In this document: piece after piece, positions 15,548 through 22,425 of the stretch
How the letters are laid out: each line of letters starts with the position of its first letter
Numbering within the stretch: position 1 is the first letter of the stretch
Source of the DNA: JAVVHH01 sp965199665
GTDB taxonomy: Bacteria; Pseudomonadota; Alphaproteobacteria; Acetobacterales; Acetobacteraceae
Direction of reading: 5' to 3'
Length of the DNA: 64,000 nucleotides
Assembly: GCA_965199665.1 (NCBI GenBank)
Contig: OZ241208.1
Location: forward strand, 62,001-126,000
Translations under genes and position numbers: made by a program
The notes under the pieces: model-generated
Told to the model about the DNA's origin: nothing
Database searches by the model: none
Seen by the model: the letters and a program-made list of their open reading frames with translations, nothing else

Positions 15548-16305
15548 CGGATGTGCTCCCCGAGCAGGGAGGCGACCTGGTTGGGCTGCTCCAGCGGCAG
15601 CAGGTGCTTCGTGTCCGGCAGCGCCACTACGTGCGCGGTCGCGAAATGCGGCGCGGTGAGCCGGTGTTGCGCGTCCGGGCCGAGGGCCGGGTCGTCGGCG
15701 CCGGCCAGGATCAACGCCGGGCTGTGCAACACGCCCACACGGTCCGCCCAATCCTCGTTGCTGCCGCCGGTCAGCCAGGCGCGCCAGCGGTCGGGGTCGG
15801 CCCGCAACACATCCTCCACGGCAATGTCGTTCAGCGCGGACGGGAGCGGCGCCGACACGTTCTCGTCGACGAAGCCCTGCGCCTGCTGCCGGTGCGTCGC
15901 CGGGTCGGCCGCGAAGAAGGACAGCATCTTCTGCCGCGACGCTTCCTCCATCGGCTCCGGCCCCGGCGGCGACCCGGCCATCAACACCAGGCTGCGCAAC
16001 CCGGCGAGCCCAGCTTCGCCATCCTCCGCCCGCCGCGCCAGCACGGCCGCCACCTTGGCGCCCATGCTGTGCCCGACCAGCACGTAGCGCGACAGACCCG
16101 CCGCGCCGATCTGCGCCGCCGCCGCATCGGCCATCGCGGCAACGCCGTCACCGGGCATCGACGCCGCGTCGCCAAAGCCCGGCAGATCGATCGTCAGCGT
16201 CGGCACCTCGCCGTCGAAGCGGGCGATCACGGGCTTCCACGTCCGGCTGCTGCCGCCGAGGAAGTGGAGAAGGACAAGGGTGGGCGGCTGGGTCATACGG
16301 GCCAT
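15544..16305 (-). CDS. Alpha/beta hydrolase
   Basis: Hydrolase of 253 residues. Strand-turn signals are VLLHFLGGSSRTW (oxyanion hole), the nucleophile elbow VLVGHSMGAK (Ser about residue 85), an acid residue near ILAGADDPAL and the catalytic His in PDTKHLLPLEQP. All triad elements look intact, so it is probably an active esterase, lactonase or C-C hydrolase; the substrate is unknown. Starts at 16305 or 16296 are both possible and neither has a strong ribosome-binding site. It heads a three-gene run with the small subunit and GMC dehydrogenase, which would suit a lactonase acting after a sugar dehydrogenase (inference). Confidence 0.8.
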   Translation of the reverse strand: MARMTQPPTLVLLHFLGGSSRTWKPVIARFDGEVPTLTIDLPGFGDAASMPGDGVAAMADAAAAQIGAAGLSRYVLVGHSMGAKVAAVLARRAEDGEAGLAGLRSLVLMAGSPPGPEPMEEASRQKMLSFFAADPATHRQQAQGFVDENVSAPLPSALNDIAVEDVLRADPDRWRAWLTGGSNEDWADRVGVLHSPALILAGADDPALGPDAQHRLTAPHFATAHVVALPDTKHLLPLEQPNQVASLLGEHIR

Positions 16306-16420
16306 CGACGTTTGACCCAAGGTGAGGCGACCGCACGAAAGGTCCAGCCCTGGCCGGCGCCGCCCCGCCATTCCGTGCGCAGCCGCGACAGAATTCGGTG
16401 GACCTGCTACAGGCGAACCC

Positions 16421-17800
16421 ATGTCGAGCTCCGTCGAAACCGTCATCGCCTCCGCCCGCCACTTCCTTGGTGACCGGCTGAGCGACAATGCCGCCCTGCG
16501 CGAACAGCACAGCCACGGCGAAGATTACCAACCCCGCGCCATGCCCGACGCGGTTGCGTTCATCGAGCGCGGCGAAGAAGCGGCCCAGTTGCTGCAGCTC
16601 TGCTACCAGAACGGCGTCCCGGTGGTGCCGTTCGGCGCCGGTACCTCCTTGGAGGGGCACGTCACCCCCGTGCGCGGCGGCATCAGCCTCGACCTGTCGC
16701 GCATGAACCGCGTGCTCGCCGTCAACGGCCCCGACATGGATTGCCGCATCGAGGCGGGCGTGACCCGGCAGCAGCTGAACGAGCATCTGCGCGATCAGGG
16801 CCTGTTCTTCCCCGTCGACCCCGGCAGCGAATGCACCATCGGCGGCATGTGCGCGACCCGGGCCAGCGGCACCGCGGCTGTCCGCTACGGCACCATCCGC
16901 GAGAACGTGCTGGGCCTGCAGGTCGCGCTCGCCGATGGCCGCCTGATCCGCACCGGCGGCCGCGTACGCAAGTCGGCCACCGGCTACGACCTGACCCACC
17001 TCATGATCGGCTCGGAAGGGACCCTCGGCGTCATCACCGAGATCCAGCTGCGGCTGCACGGCATCCCGGAGGCGATGAGCGCCGCCATTTGCCAGTTCCC
17101 CAGCCTCGACGCCGCGGTGGAGAGCGTGATCGCCGTGCTGCAGGCCGGGGTCCCGATCGCGCGGATCGAGCTGCTGGACGAGGTCCAGATGGCCGCATCC
17201 ATCGCGTACTCCAAGCTGGACGGCTACGCCGCGGCGCCCACCCTGCTGCTGGAGTTCCACGGCTCGGTCGCCGGGGTGGCCGAGCAGGCCGCGCTGACGG
17301 AGGAGATCACGGCCGGCTTCGGCGCCAGCGGCTTCCGCTGGGCGACCGATGCGGCCGAGCGCAACAAGCTGTGGAAGGCGCGGCACGACGGCTACTGGGC
17401 CGCGCTGGCGCTCAAGCCGGGCTACAAGGGCATCACGACCGACGCCGTGGTGCCGATCTCGCGCCTGCCGGAGCTGGTCGTCGGCGCCAAGCAGGACATC
17501 GTGACCTCCGGGCTGACGGCGCCGATCGTGGGCCATGTCGGCGACGGCAATTTCCACACCGTCATCCTGGTGCCGAACACGCCGGCGGGCATCGAGGAAG
17601 GCTTCGCGCTGGACCGCAAGATCGTGGCCCGCGCGCTGGCGCTGGGCGGCTCCTGCTCCGGCGAGCACGGCGTCGGTATCGGCAAGCGCGAGTTCCTGGA
17701 GCAGGAGCACGGCGTCGAGACGCTGTCGGTGATGCGCCAGATCAAGACCGCGCTGGACCCGCGCGGGATCATGAACCCGGGCAAGATCTTCCTGAACTAA
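16421..17800 (+). CDS. FAD-binding D-lactate dehydrogenase (cytochrome)-type oxidoreductase
   Basis: Flavoprotein of 459 residues of the VAO family that oxidises D-2-hydroxyacids such as D-lactate or glycolate. The FAD domain shows VVPFGAGTSLEGH, PGSECTIGGMCATRASGT and LMIGSEGTLGVITEI. The C-terminal domain has the metal-binding GHVGDGNFH and the CSGEHGVGIGKRE segment. Length and motifs fit the eukaryotic LDHD/cytochrome D-lactate dehydrogenase branch better than GlcD. The ATG at 16421 lies 116 bp from the divergent hydrolase start. The stop is one base from the next gene. Confidence 0.88.
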   Translation: MSSSVETVIASARHFLGDRLSDNAALREQHSHGEDYQPRAMPDAVAFIERGEEAAQLLQLCYQNGVPVVPFGAGTSLEGHVTPVRGGISLDLSRMNRVLAVNGPDMDCRIEAGVTRQQLNEHLRDQGLFFPVDPGSECTIGGMCATRASGTAAVRYGTIRENVLGLQVALADGRLIRTGGRVRKSATGYDLTHLMIGSEGTLGVITEIQLRLHGIPEAMSAAICQFPSLDAAVESVIAVLQAGVPIARIELLDEVQMAASIAYSKLDGYAAAPTLLLEFHGSVAGVAEQAALTEEITAGFGASGFRWATDAAERNKLWKARHDGYWAALALKPGYKGITTDAVVPISRLPELVVGAKQDIVTSGLTAPIVGHVGDGNFHTVILVPNTPAGIEEGFALDRKIVARALALGGSCSGEHGVGIGKREFLEQEHGVETLSVMRQIKTALDPRGIMNPGKIFLN

Positions 17801-17801
17801 C

Positions 17802-18440
17802 GTGCCCAACGATCCCGCCAGCGCGGCCAAGACGCTGGGCGACGAGCCCAGCATCCACCGCACCGCCTCCGTGCGCGCCACGAGTTTCGGCCGCTTTTGC
17901 GAGGTCGGCGCCCGCACCAAGGTCGCCGAGAGCGCGTTCGGCGACTACTCCTACGTCGTCAACGACAGCGACATCATCTACACCACGATCGGCAAGTTCT
18001 GCTCCATCGCGGCCCATACGCGCATCAACCCGGGCAACCACCCGCTCGAGCGCGTCATGATGAGCCATGTCGGCTACCGCAGCAGCGCCTACGGGCTGGG
18101 GCCGGACGATGCCGCCTTCTTCGAATGGCGCCGCTCCACGCCCGTGACGTTGGGGCACGACGTCTGGATCGGCCACGGCGTCGTCGTGCTGCCCGGCGTC
18201 AGCATCGGCACCGGGGCGGCGGTCGGCGCGGGCGCGATCGTGACCAAGGACGTGCCGCCGTTTGCCATCGTGGTCGGCAACCCGGGCCGCGTGCTGCGCT
18301 CGCGGTTCGACGAGCGCGTGGTGGAGGATCTGCTGGCGATCCGGTGGTGGGATTGGCCGCACGAGCGGCTGGGCGTCGCGATGAGCGACTTCCGCGCGCT
18401 CGGGGCCGCCGAGTTTTGCGCGAAATACCGGGAGACCTGA
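17802..18440 (+). CDS. Hexapeptide-repeat acyltransferase, phosphonate-metabolism (phn) family
   Basis: Left-handed beta-helix transferase of 212 residues. Hexapeptide repeats run from about residue 20 to 60 and 115 to 165, with KFCSIAAHTRINPGNHP, FFEWRRSTPVTLGHDVWIGHG and GAIVTKDVPPFAIVVGNPGR. The C-terminal WWDWPHERL completes the pattern of the family that usually sits in phosphonate (phn) gene clusters (family recognised from memory). No phn gene is in this window. GTG start, one base after the upstream stop; the stop overlaps the gshB start (TGATG). The acceptor substrate is unknown. Confidence 0.78.
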   Translation: MPNDPASAAKTLGDEPSIHRTASVRATSFGRFCEVGARTKVAESAFGDYSYVVNDSDIIYTTIGKFCSIAAHTRINPGNHPLERVMMSHVGYRSSAYGLGPDDAAFFEWRRSTPVTLGHDVWIGHGVVVLPGVSIGTGAAVGAGAIVTKDVPPFAIVVGNPGRVLRSRFDERVVEDLLAIRWWDWPHERLGVAMSDFRALGAAEFCAKYRET

Positions 18441-19405
18441 TGCTCAAGATCGCCGTCCAGATGGACCCCATCGAGTCGATCAGTATCGACGGGGACAGCA
18501 CCTTCGCGTTGATGCTCGAGGCGCAGCGGCGCGGGCATCGGCTGTGGCACTACGACGTCCGCCACATGTCGTTGCACGAGGGGCAGGGCGAGAGCCGCAC
18601 CGGGCGGCTGTTGGCGCGGGCGCGCCCGGTCACGGTGCAGCGCGTGGCGGGCGACCATTACCGCTTCGGCGAGCCGGAGATGCTCGACCTGCAGACTGCC
18701 GACGTGGTGCTGATGCGCCAGGATCCGCCATTCGACATGGCGTACATCACTGCCACGCATATGCTGGAGCACATCCACCCCAAGACGCTGGTGGTCAACG
18801 ACCCCAAATGGGTGCGCGACTCGCCGGAGAAGCTGCTGGTGACGCACTTCCCCGACCTGATGCCGCCCACGCTGGTGACGTGGGACCCGGCGGCCGTGCG
18901 CGACTTCCGCGCCAAGCACCGGGACATCATCGTCAAGCCGCTGTTCGGCAATGGCGGCGCCGGCGTGTTCCGCATCCGGGAGGATGACGAGAACCTGGCC
19001 AGCCTCATGGAGATGCACTGGGCGCGGTCGCGCGAGCCGTTGATGATCCAGCGTTACGAGAAGGCGGTGCGGGCGGGCGACAAGCGGATCATCCTGATCG
19101 ACGGCGAGCCGCTGGGCGCGGTCAACCGGGTGCCGGCGGCGGGCGAGGCGCGCAGCAACATGCATGTCGGCGGCCGGCCGGAGCGCTCACCGCTGACGTC
19201 GCGCGACCGTGAGATCTGTGCCGCGATCGGGCCGATGTTGCGGGAGAAGGGGCTGATCTTCGTCGGTATCGACGTGATCGGCGACTACCTGACGGAGATC
19301 AACGTGACCTCGCCGACCGGCTTGCAGGAGATCGCGCGTTTCGACGGCGTCGACCTCAGTGCGGTGATCTGGGACCGGATCGAGGCCAAGCGCGGCCAGG
19401 GCTGA
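18440..19405 (+). CDS. gshB: Glutathione synthetase
   Basis: ATP-grasp ligase of 321 residues joining gamma-glutamylcysteine and glycine, the second step of glutathione synthesis in the cytoplasm. MLKIAVQMDPIESI and the following GDSTFALMLEAQRRGH are the classic prokaryotic GshB N-terminus. ATP-grasp signals include IIVKPLFGNGGAGVFRI and the metal site FVGIDVIGDYLTEINVTSP. The ATG overlaps the upstream stop codon by one base, with GGGAGA 5 nt before. A strong hairpin follows the stop. gshA is not in the window. Confidence 0.95.
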   Translation: MLKIAVQMDPIESISIDGDSTFALMLEAQRRGHRLWHYDVRHMSLHEGQGESRTGRLLARARPVTVQRVAGDHYRFGEPEMLDLQTADVVLMRQDPPFDMAYITATHMLEHIHPKTLVVNDPKWVRDSPEKLLVTHFPDLMPPTLVTWDPAAVRDFRAKHRDIIVKPLFGNGGAGVFRIREDDENLASLMEMHWARSREPLMIQRYEKAVRAGDKRIILIDGEPLGAVNRVPAAGEARSNMHVGGRPERSPLTSRDREICAAIGPMLREKGLIFVGIDVIGDYLTEINVTSPTGLQEIARFDGVDLSAVIWDRIEAKRGQG

Positions 19406-19410
19406 AAGGA

Positions 19411-19437
19411 AGCCGGCCCGAAGCGTTCGGGCCGGCT
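19411..19437 (+). terminator. Terminator hairpin after gshB
   Basis: Perfect 12-bp stem (AGCCGGCCCGAA with TTCGGGCCGGCT) around GCG, 5 nt after the gshB stop codon. It lacks a T-run, as is usual in this very GC-rich genome. Confidence 0.65.
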
Positions 19438-19453
19438 CGAGTTGGATCGAGGT

Positions 19454-19480
19454 GCCGGCCGGCTCGACGAGCCGGCCGGC
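19454..19480 (-). terminator. Terminator hairpin after the PEP-CTERM gene at 19487
   Basis: GCCGGCCGGC arms (19454-19463 and 19471-19480) around TCGACGA, whose outer bases also pair. It starts 6 nt after the stop codon of the minus-strand PEP-CTERM gene and faces the gshB terminator. Confidence 0.65.
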
Positions 19481-19486
19481 GAGTCG

Positions 19487-20203
19487 TTAGGCGGCGGCGG
19501 TGGTCTTCTTGCGACGGATCACGCCGATGCCGGCCAGGCCGGCGCCGAGCAGCGCCAGAGAGGCCGGCTCGGGAACCTGCACGCTCGGGTTGAACTCGAA
19601 CGCCGCGGTGCTGGACCGGGCGACGACCCGGTTGAAGCCCGGAAGCTCGTTGATCGTGACGTAGGCGGAGGCGGAACCGTTCGGGGCGAAGCCGCCACCG
19701 ACGGCCTGAGCCACCTGGCTGCCCGTGACGGTCAGGCTGAAGATACCGCCGGTGCCGCTGAAGTCGAGCGTGAGGCTGTTATAGTCGTCGACGGAACCCC
19801 ACAGCAGGCTGAAGTTGGTCCGGGTCGAGCCGAAGTTGATGTTCACCGGATCGTTCGGCTCGGCGACGAGATAGTTCGCCGTCGTGGTGGTGGTGTAGGG
19901 CGAGCGCGCCACGTTGGTCGTCGAGCCGGAGTAGACACCGGCCTGCGGCGCGGAGTTGTTCGGCGTGAAGGTGATCGAGCCGCCATTGGCGATCTGGATG
20001 GCGGAGGTGGACTGCAGGCCTGCCGCGCCTGACGCGCCGAAGTTGCCGAGGGTGAACGGCGCGGGATTGGTCGCGCTGATGGCGGTAAGCGTGCCGCCCG
20101 CAAAACCGGGTCCGGCAACGAGGATGGTGCCAGCCTGGGCTGCGCTAACGGCCGTGAAGGCGAAGCCGGCCACGACGGCCGCCTGGATGAAATTCTTGAC
20201 CAA
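19487..20203 (-). CDS. PEP-CTERM surface protein, Npun_F0296-like
   Basis: Exported protein of 238 residues. The signal peptide ends near SAAQA (about residue 25). The body contains NYLVAEPNDP, LLWGSVDDYNSLTLDF, SAYVTINELPGFNRVVA and STAAFEF, a pattern I associate with the Npun_F0296-type exosortase-dependent proteins. The C-terminus is VQVPEPASLALLGAGLAG followed by a basic tail. Its closest relative in the window is the broken-start copy at 20995. The start is a TTG backed by AAGGGAG 9 nt upstream. A consensus sigma-54 promoter lies 52 nt further up. Confidence 0.9.
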   Translation of the reverse strand: MVKNFIQAAVVAGFAFTAVSAAQAGTILVAGPGFAGGTLTAISATNPAPFTLGNFGASGAAGLQSTSAIQIANGGSITFTPNNSAPQAGVYSGSTTNVARSPYTTTTTANYLVAEPNDPVNINFGSTRTNFSLLWGSVDDYNSLTLDFSGTGGIFSLTVTGSQVAQAVGGGFAPNGSASAYVTINELPGFNRVVARSSTAAFEFNPSVQVPEPASLALLGAGLAGIGVIRRKKTTAAA

Positions 20204-20222
20204 AGTAGTTCTCCCTTGAAGA

Positions 20223-20244
20223 GAACCATCCCCCCGGATGGCTC
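20223..20244 (-). promoter_or_regulatory. Leader hairpin of the PEP-CTERM gene at 20203
   Basis: Read on the minus strand, GAGCCATCC and GGATGGTTC pair over 9 bp with one wobble around a G4 loop. It lies between the sigma-54 promoter and the ribosome-binding site, the same arrangement as at 9415-9439 although the sequences differ. Confidence 0.5.
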
Positions 20245-20255
20245 ACGTCTCATAA

Positions 20256-20271
20256 AGCAATCGTCGTGCCA
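20256..20271 (-). promoter_or_regulatory. Sigma-54 promoter of the PEP-CTERM gene at 20203
   Basis: On the minus strand TGGCACG-ACGA-TTGCT, identical to the sigma-54 consensus. It ends 52 nt before the TTG start codon. The rest of the 190-bp gap (20204-20393) is AT-richer than its surroundings, which would suit upstream activator sites, but I could not define one. Confidence 0.85.
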
Positions 20272-20393
20272 GGGAAATTTTCGTTTGGAATCAAGTGCCG
20301 GATTTTAGGAGCGTGCGGCTCGTGTAACGTTTTCCGACACGTTTACGTGAGGTGGGGCCAAGTGGCGGAACTTTGACGACACTTAGCGCGGCG

Positions 20394-20924
20394 TTAACGC
20401 ACCCGGCGGAGCAACAAGCGGATCGCGCCCTGATTGGCCGGGTGGGGGTGCGAGGCGGCCAGCACGTGTGGCCGTAGCGACGGACCGTTCAGCCATAACG
20501 GGACCTCGCGCCGCAGCACGCCCCCGGTCTCGCCGCTGCCGCGCCCGGTGATGATCTCGACGCAGCGCAGACGCTGGCTCACCGCCTGTCCGACGAACGC
20601 ATGCAGTTCCGCGTGCGCGCGATCGGCGGTGCGGCCATGGAGGTCCAGCGTGCGCTCGGCCGGCAGCTTGCCGCCGCGGAACCGCGTCCATGTGCCGCGA
20701 TCGACGCCGCCGGGCGAGGTGCCAATCTCGATCGGTGCCAATCGACGCGGCGAGTTGCGGGGGAGAGGGCCGGCAGCCGGAGTTGGTGCCTCGGCCCGCT
20801 CGGCCGGAAGCGGCAGCACCGGCTCGGGCGGCGCGACCGGGAGCGCCCCCGGCCGGCGGGCCACATATTGCGCGAAGTCGGACCAGACCCGGCGGTCGGC
20901 CTCGGTCAGCGCGCGGCGCCGCAT
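20394..20924 (-). CDS. Smr-domain protein
   Basis: Protein of 176 residues. The first 85 are Pro/Ala/Arg-rich and probably flexible; the remainder is a small MutS-related (Smr) domain with LDLHG (about residues 93-97) and ITGRGSGETGGVLRREVP (about 125-142). Smr domains bind nucleic acid and some are endonucleases cutting RNA or branched DNA; LDLH and TGxG are the active-site motifs. Stand-alone alphaproteobacterial members are uncharacterised. The ATG at 20924 lies 7 nt after a long hairpin (20932-20966). Confidence 0.85.
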   Translation of the reverse strand: MRRRALTEADRRVWSDFAQYVARRPGALPVAPPEPVLPLPAERAEAPTPAAGPLPRNSPRRLAPIEIGTSPGGVDRGTWTRFRGGKLPAERTLDLHGRTADRAHAELHAFVGQAVSQRLRCVEIITGRGSGETGGVLRREVPLWLNGPSLRPHVLAASHPHPANQGAIRLLLRRVR

Positions 20925-20931
20925 CGGTCAC

Positions 20932-20966
20932 GAGAAGGCGATGGCATGGGGCACCATCGCCTTCTC
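20932..20966 (-). terminator. Long hairpin between PEP-CTERM copy and smr gene
   Basis: Perfect 13-bp stem (GAGAAGGCGATGG with CCATCGCCTTCTC) around a 9-base loop. It lies 28 nt after the stop codon of the PEP-CTERM-like gene and only 7 nt before the smr start codon, so it could end one transcript and also shape translation of the next. Confidence 0.5.
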
Positions 20967-20994
20967 CCGCGACCGCTGCAACGGGCGAGGCGGC

Positions 20995-21609
20995 TCAGGT
21001 GCGGCGGCGGCGCATCCAGGCGAGGCCGCCGAGCCCGAGCCCGACCAGGGCCAACGTGCCGGGCTCCGGCACCTGGACGTCCGGCAGGAACTCGAAGGCG
21101 GGGGAGGACGAGCTGGCGATCACCTTGGTGAAGGCGTTCAGGCCGGAAATCGTCACGTAGGCGGACGCGCTGCTGCCATCGGCGGCCTGGATGTCGGAGC
21201 CGGTCACGAGCTGGGTGCTGCCATTGCTGCCGACGAACGTCAGGCTGTTATAGCTATCGACCGAGCCCCATAGCAGTTGGAACTGCGTCAGCGGCGCCCG
21301 GAAGGAGAAGGTGACGGCCCCGCCCGGTTCGGCGGCGAGGTAGTTGGCGCCGCTGGTCGGGGAGGCGGCGACGGATGCCGTGTTGCCGCTGTAAACGCCC
21401 GCGCTGCCGCCGAAGCTGACGACGCCGCCGGACAAGAACACGGGGGCGTTGCCGACGAAGCCGTTCGTGCCCGCCGTGCCGAAATCGGCGAGGCGGAACG
21501 GGGCGGTCGATACGGACGCGACGGGCGTGGCCGTGATGACCAGCGCCTGGGCGGGGGCGAGCCGCGCAACGAGGCCAATGAGGGCGAGGCAGCAAGCGCG
21601 AACGAGAAT
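20995..21609 (-). CDS. PEP-CTERM protein paralogue without a canonical start codon
   Basis: The frame encodes a full exosortase substrate: hydrophobic signal-like segment ending LAPAQA, then NYLAAEPGGAV, LLWGSVDSYNSLTF, SAYVTISGLNAFTKVIA, PAFEF and the C-terminal VQVPEPGTLALVGLGLGG with an Arg tail. It is clearly related to the gene at 19487. However, between the upstream in-frame stop (21640-21642) and 21441 there is no ATG, GTG or TTG. An ATT at 21609 has GGAG 7 nt upstream and would give 204 residues. Otherwise a start has been lost or a frameshift in the signal region links to a GTG at 21638. No sigma-54 promoter precedes it. Possibly a decaying copy. Confidence 0.55.
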   Translation of the reverse strand: MLVRACCLALIGLVARLAPAQALVITATPVASVSTAPFRLADFGTAGTNGFVGNAPVFLSGGVVSFGGSAGVYSGNTASVAASPTSGANYLAAEPGGAVTFSFRAPLTQFQLLWGSVDSYNSLTFVGSNGSTQLVTGSDIQAADGSSASAYVTISGLNAFTKVIASSSSPAFEFLPDVQVPEPGTLALVGLGLGGLAWMRRRRT

Positions 21610-21673
21610 GACACGGCTCCAGCGACGAGGAGCGTCACTCTACCACAGGTTGTATCAATCCCAAAGGTCGCAC

Positions 21674-22417
21674 TTAAGAGACGCCGTTTGTGCGCAGCCA
21701 GGCGACTGTCCGCTGCCATCCGTCCAGCGTCGCGGCTTGATCGAAGGTGGCGCCCGGCGCGGCGAAGCTCGATCCGGCGCCCACGTATTGCACCATCTCG
21801 ACCCGCTTGCCGGCCGCCTTGGCCTTGGACTCCGCTTCCAGCAGCACGCGCTGCGGCGTGCCGTCATTCTTGCCGTAGAGGCCGAGCAACGGCGCGTGGA
21901 GCTGCCCGGCGACATCGAGGGCGGTTTGGGGATGCGCAGGAGAGATCGGGCCGCCGAGGGGCGCATACCAGGCGATCGCCGCCTTGAGCGCCGGGTCATG
22001 GGCGGCGTAGAGCCAGGTCGCGCGGGCGCCGGAGCCGAAGCCGACGAGGCCGACACGGGCCGGGTCGCCGCGGTGGGCCAGCGCCCAATCGCGCGCCGCC
22101 GCGATCCGATCCAGCACGGTCCCATCCGGCGGATCGCCGGCGAACAGCGTGGGCGCGACCGCCAGAAAGCCTCCCTTCGCCAGTCTGCGGAGCGCGTCGG
22201 TCACCAACTCGTCGAGCCCGGCGCCGTTCTCCGCGACCAGGACCAGGGGAGCCGGCCCGTCCCCGGGCGGCCGCGCCACGCTGGCCGCCAGCGTGTCGTT
22301 CCCGGCCGGAATCTGCACGTCGCTGACGACGATCCCGTTCGTCTGCGCCGCCGCCGGCCGGGCCAGGCCGAGGCCGACCGCGCCGGCGAGGACCGCGCGC
22401 CGCGTCGGTCCCGCCAT
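21674..22417 (-). CDS. Dienelactone hydrolase-like protein lacking catalytic Cys and His
   Basis: Exported protein of 247 residues (signal peptide about 25 residues, with an Arg pair TRRAVLAGA, possibly Tat). It is a tandem paralogue of the next gene upstream. The nucleophile elbow that reads GFCRGG there is GFGSGA here, so Cys becomes Gly (about residue 128). The catalytic His in DAPHGF becomes Ser (GAGSSF, about 216). The Asp (YGKND, about 185) and the elbow-contact Glu (VAENGA) remain. It is probably no longer a hydrolase; a binding role is possible. It starts 8 nt after its paralogue's stop. Confidence 0.8.
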   Translation of the reverse strand: MAGPTRRAVLAGAVGLGLARPAAAQTNGIVVSDVQIPAGNDTLAASVARPPGDGPAPLVLVAENGAGLDELVTDALRRLAKGGFLAVAPTLFAGDPPDGTVLDRIAAARDWALAHRGDPARVGLVGFGSGARATWLYAAHDPALKAAIAWYAPLGGPISPAHPQTALDVAGQLHAPLLGLYGKNDGTPQRVLLEAESKAKAAGKRVEMVQYVGAGSSFAAPGATFDQAATLDGWQRTVAWLRTNGVS

Positions 22418-22425
22418 CGCCGTGC

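Noticed and set aside
17802..18440. Reading the hexapeptide transferase as a chloramphenicol acetyltransferase
   Set aside because: It shares the hexapeptide fold, but the FFEWRRSTPVTLGHDVWIGHG and WWDWPHERL segments fit the phosphonate-cluster family, and there is no resistance context.
21288..21719. Alternative frame over the start of the third PEP-CTERM gene as a separate gene
   Set aside because: Its early part looks like a signal peptide but the rest is Arg/Pro/Ser low complexity in the wrong frame; it is only relevant as a possible frameshift source for the real gene.
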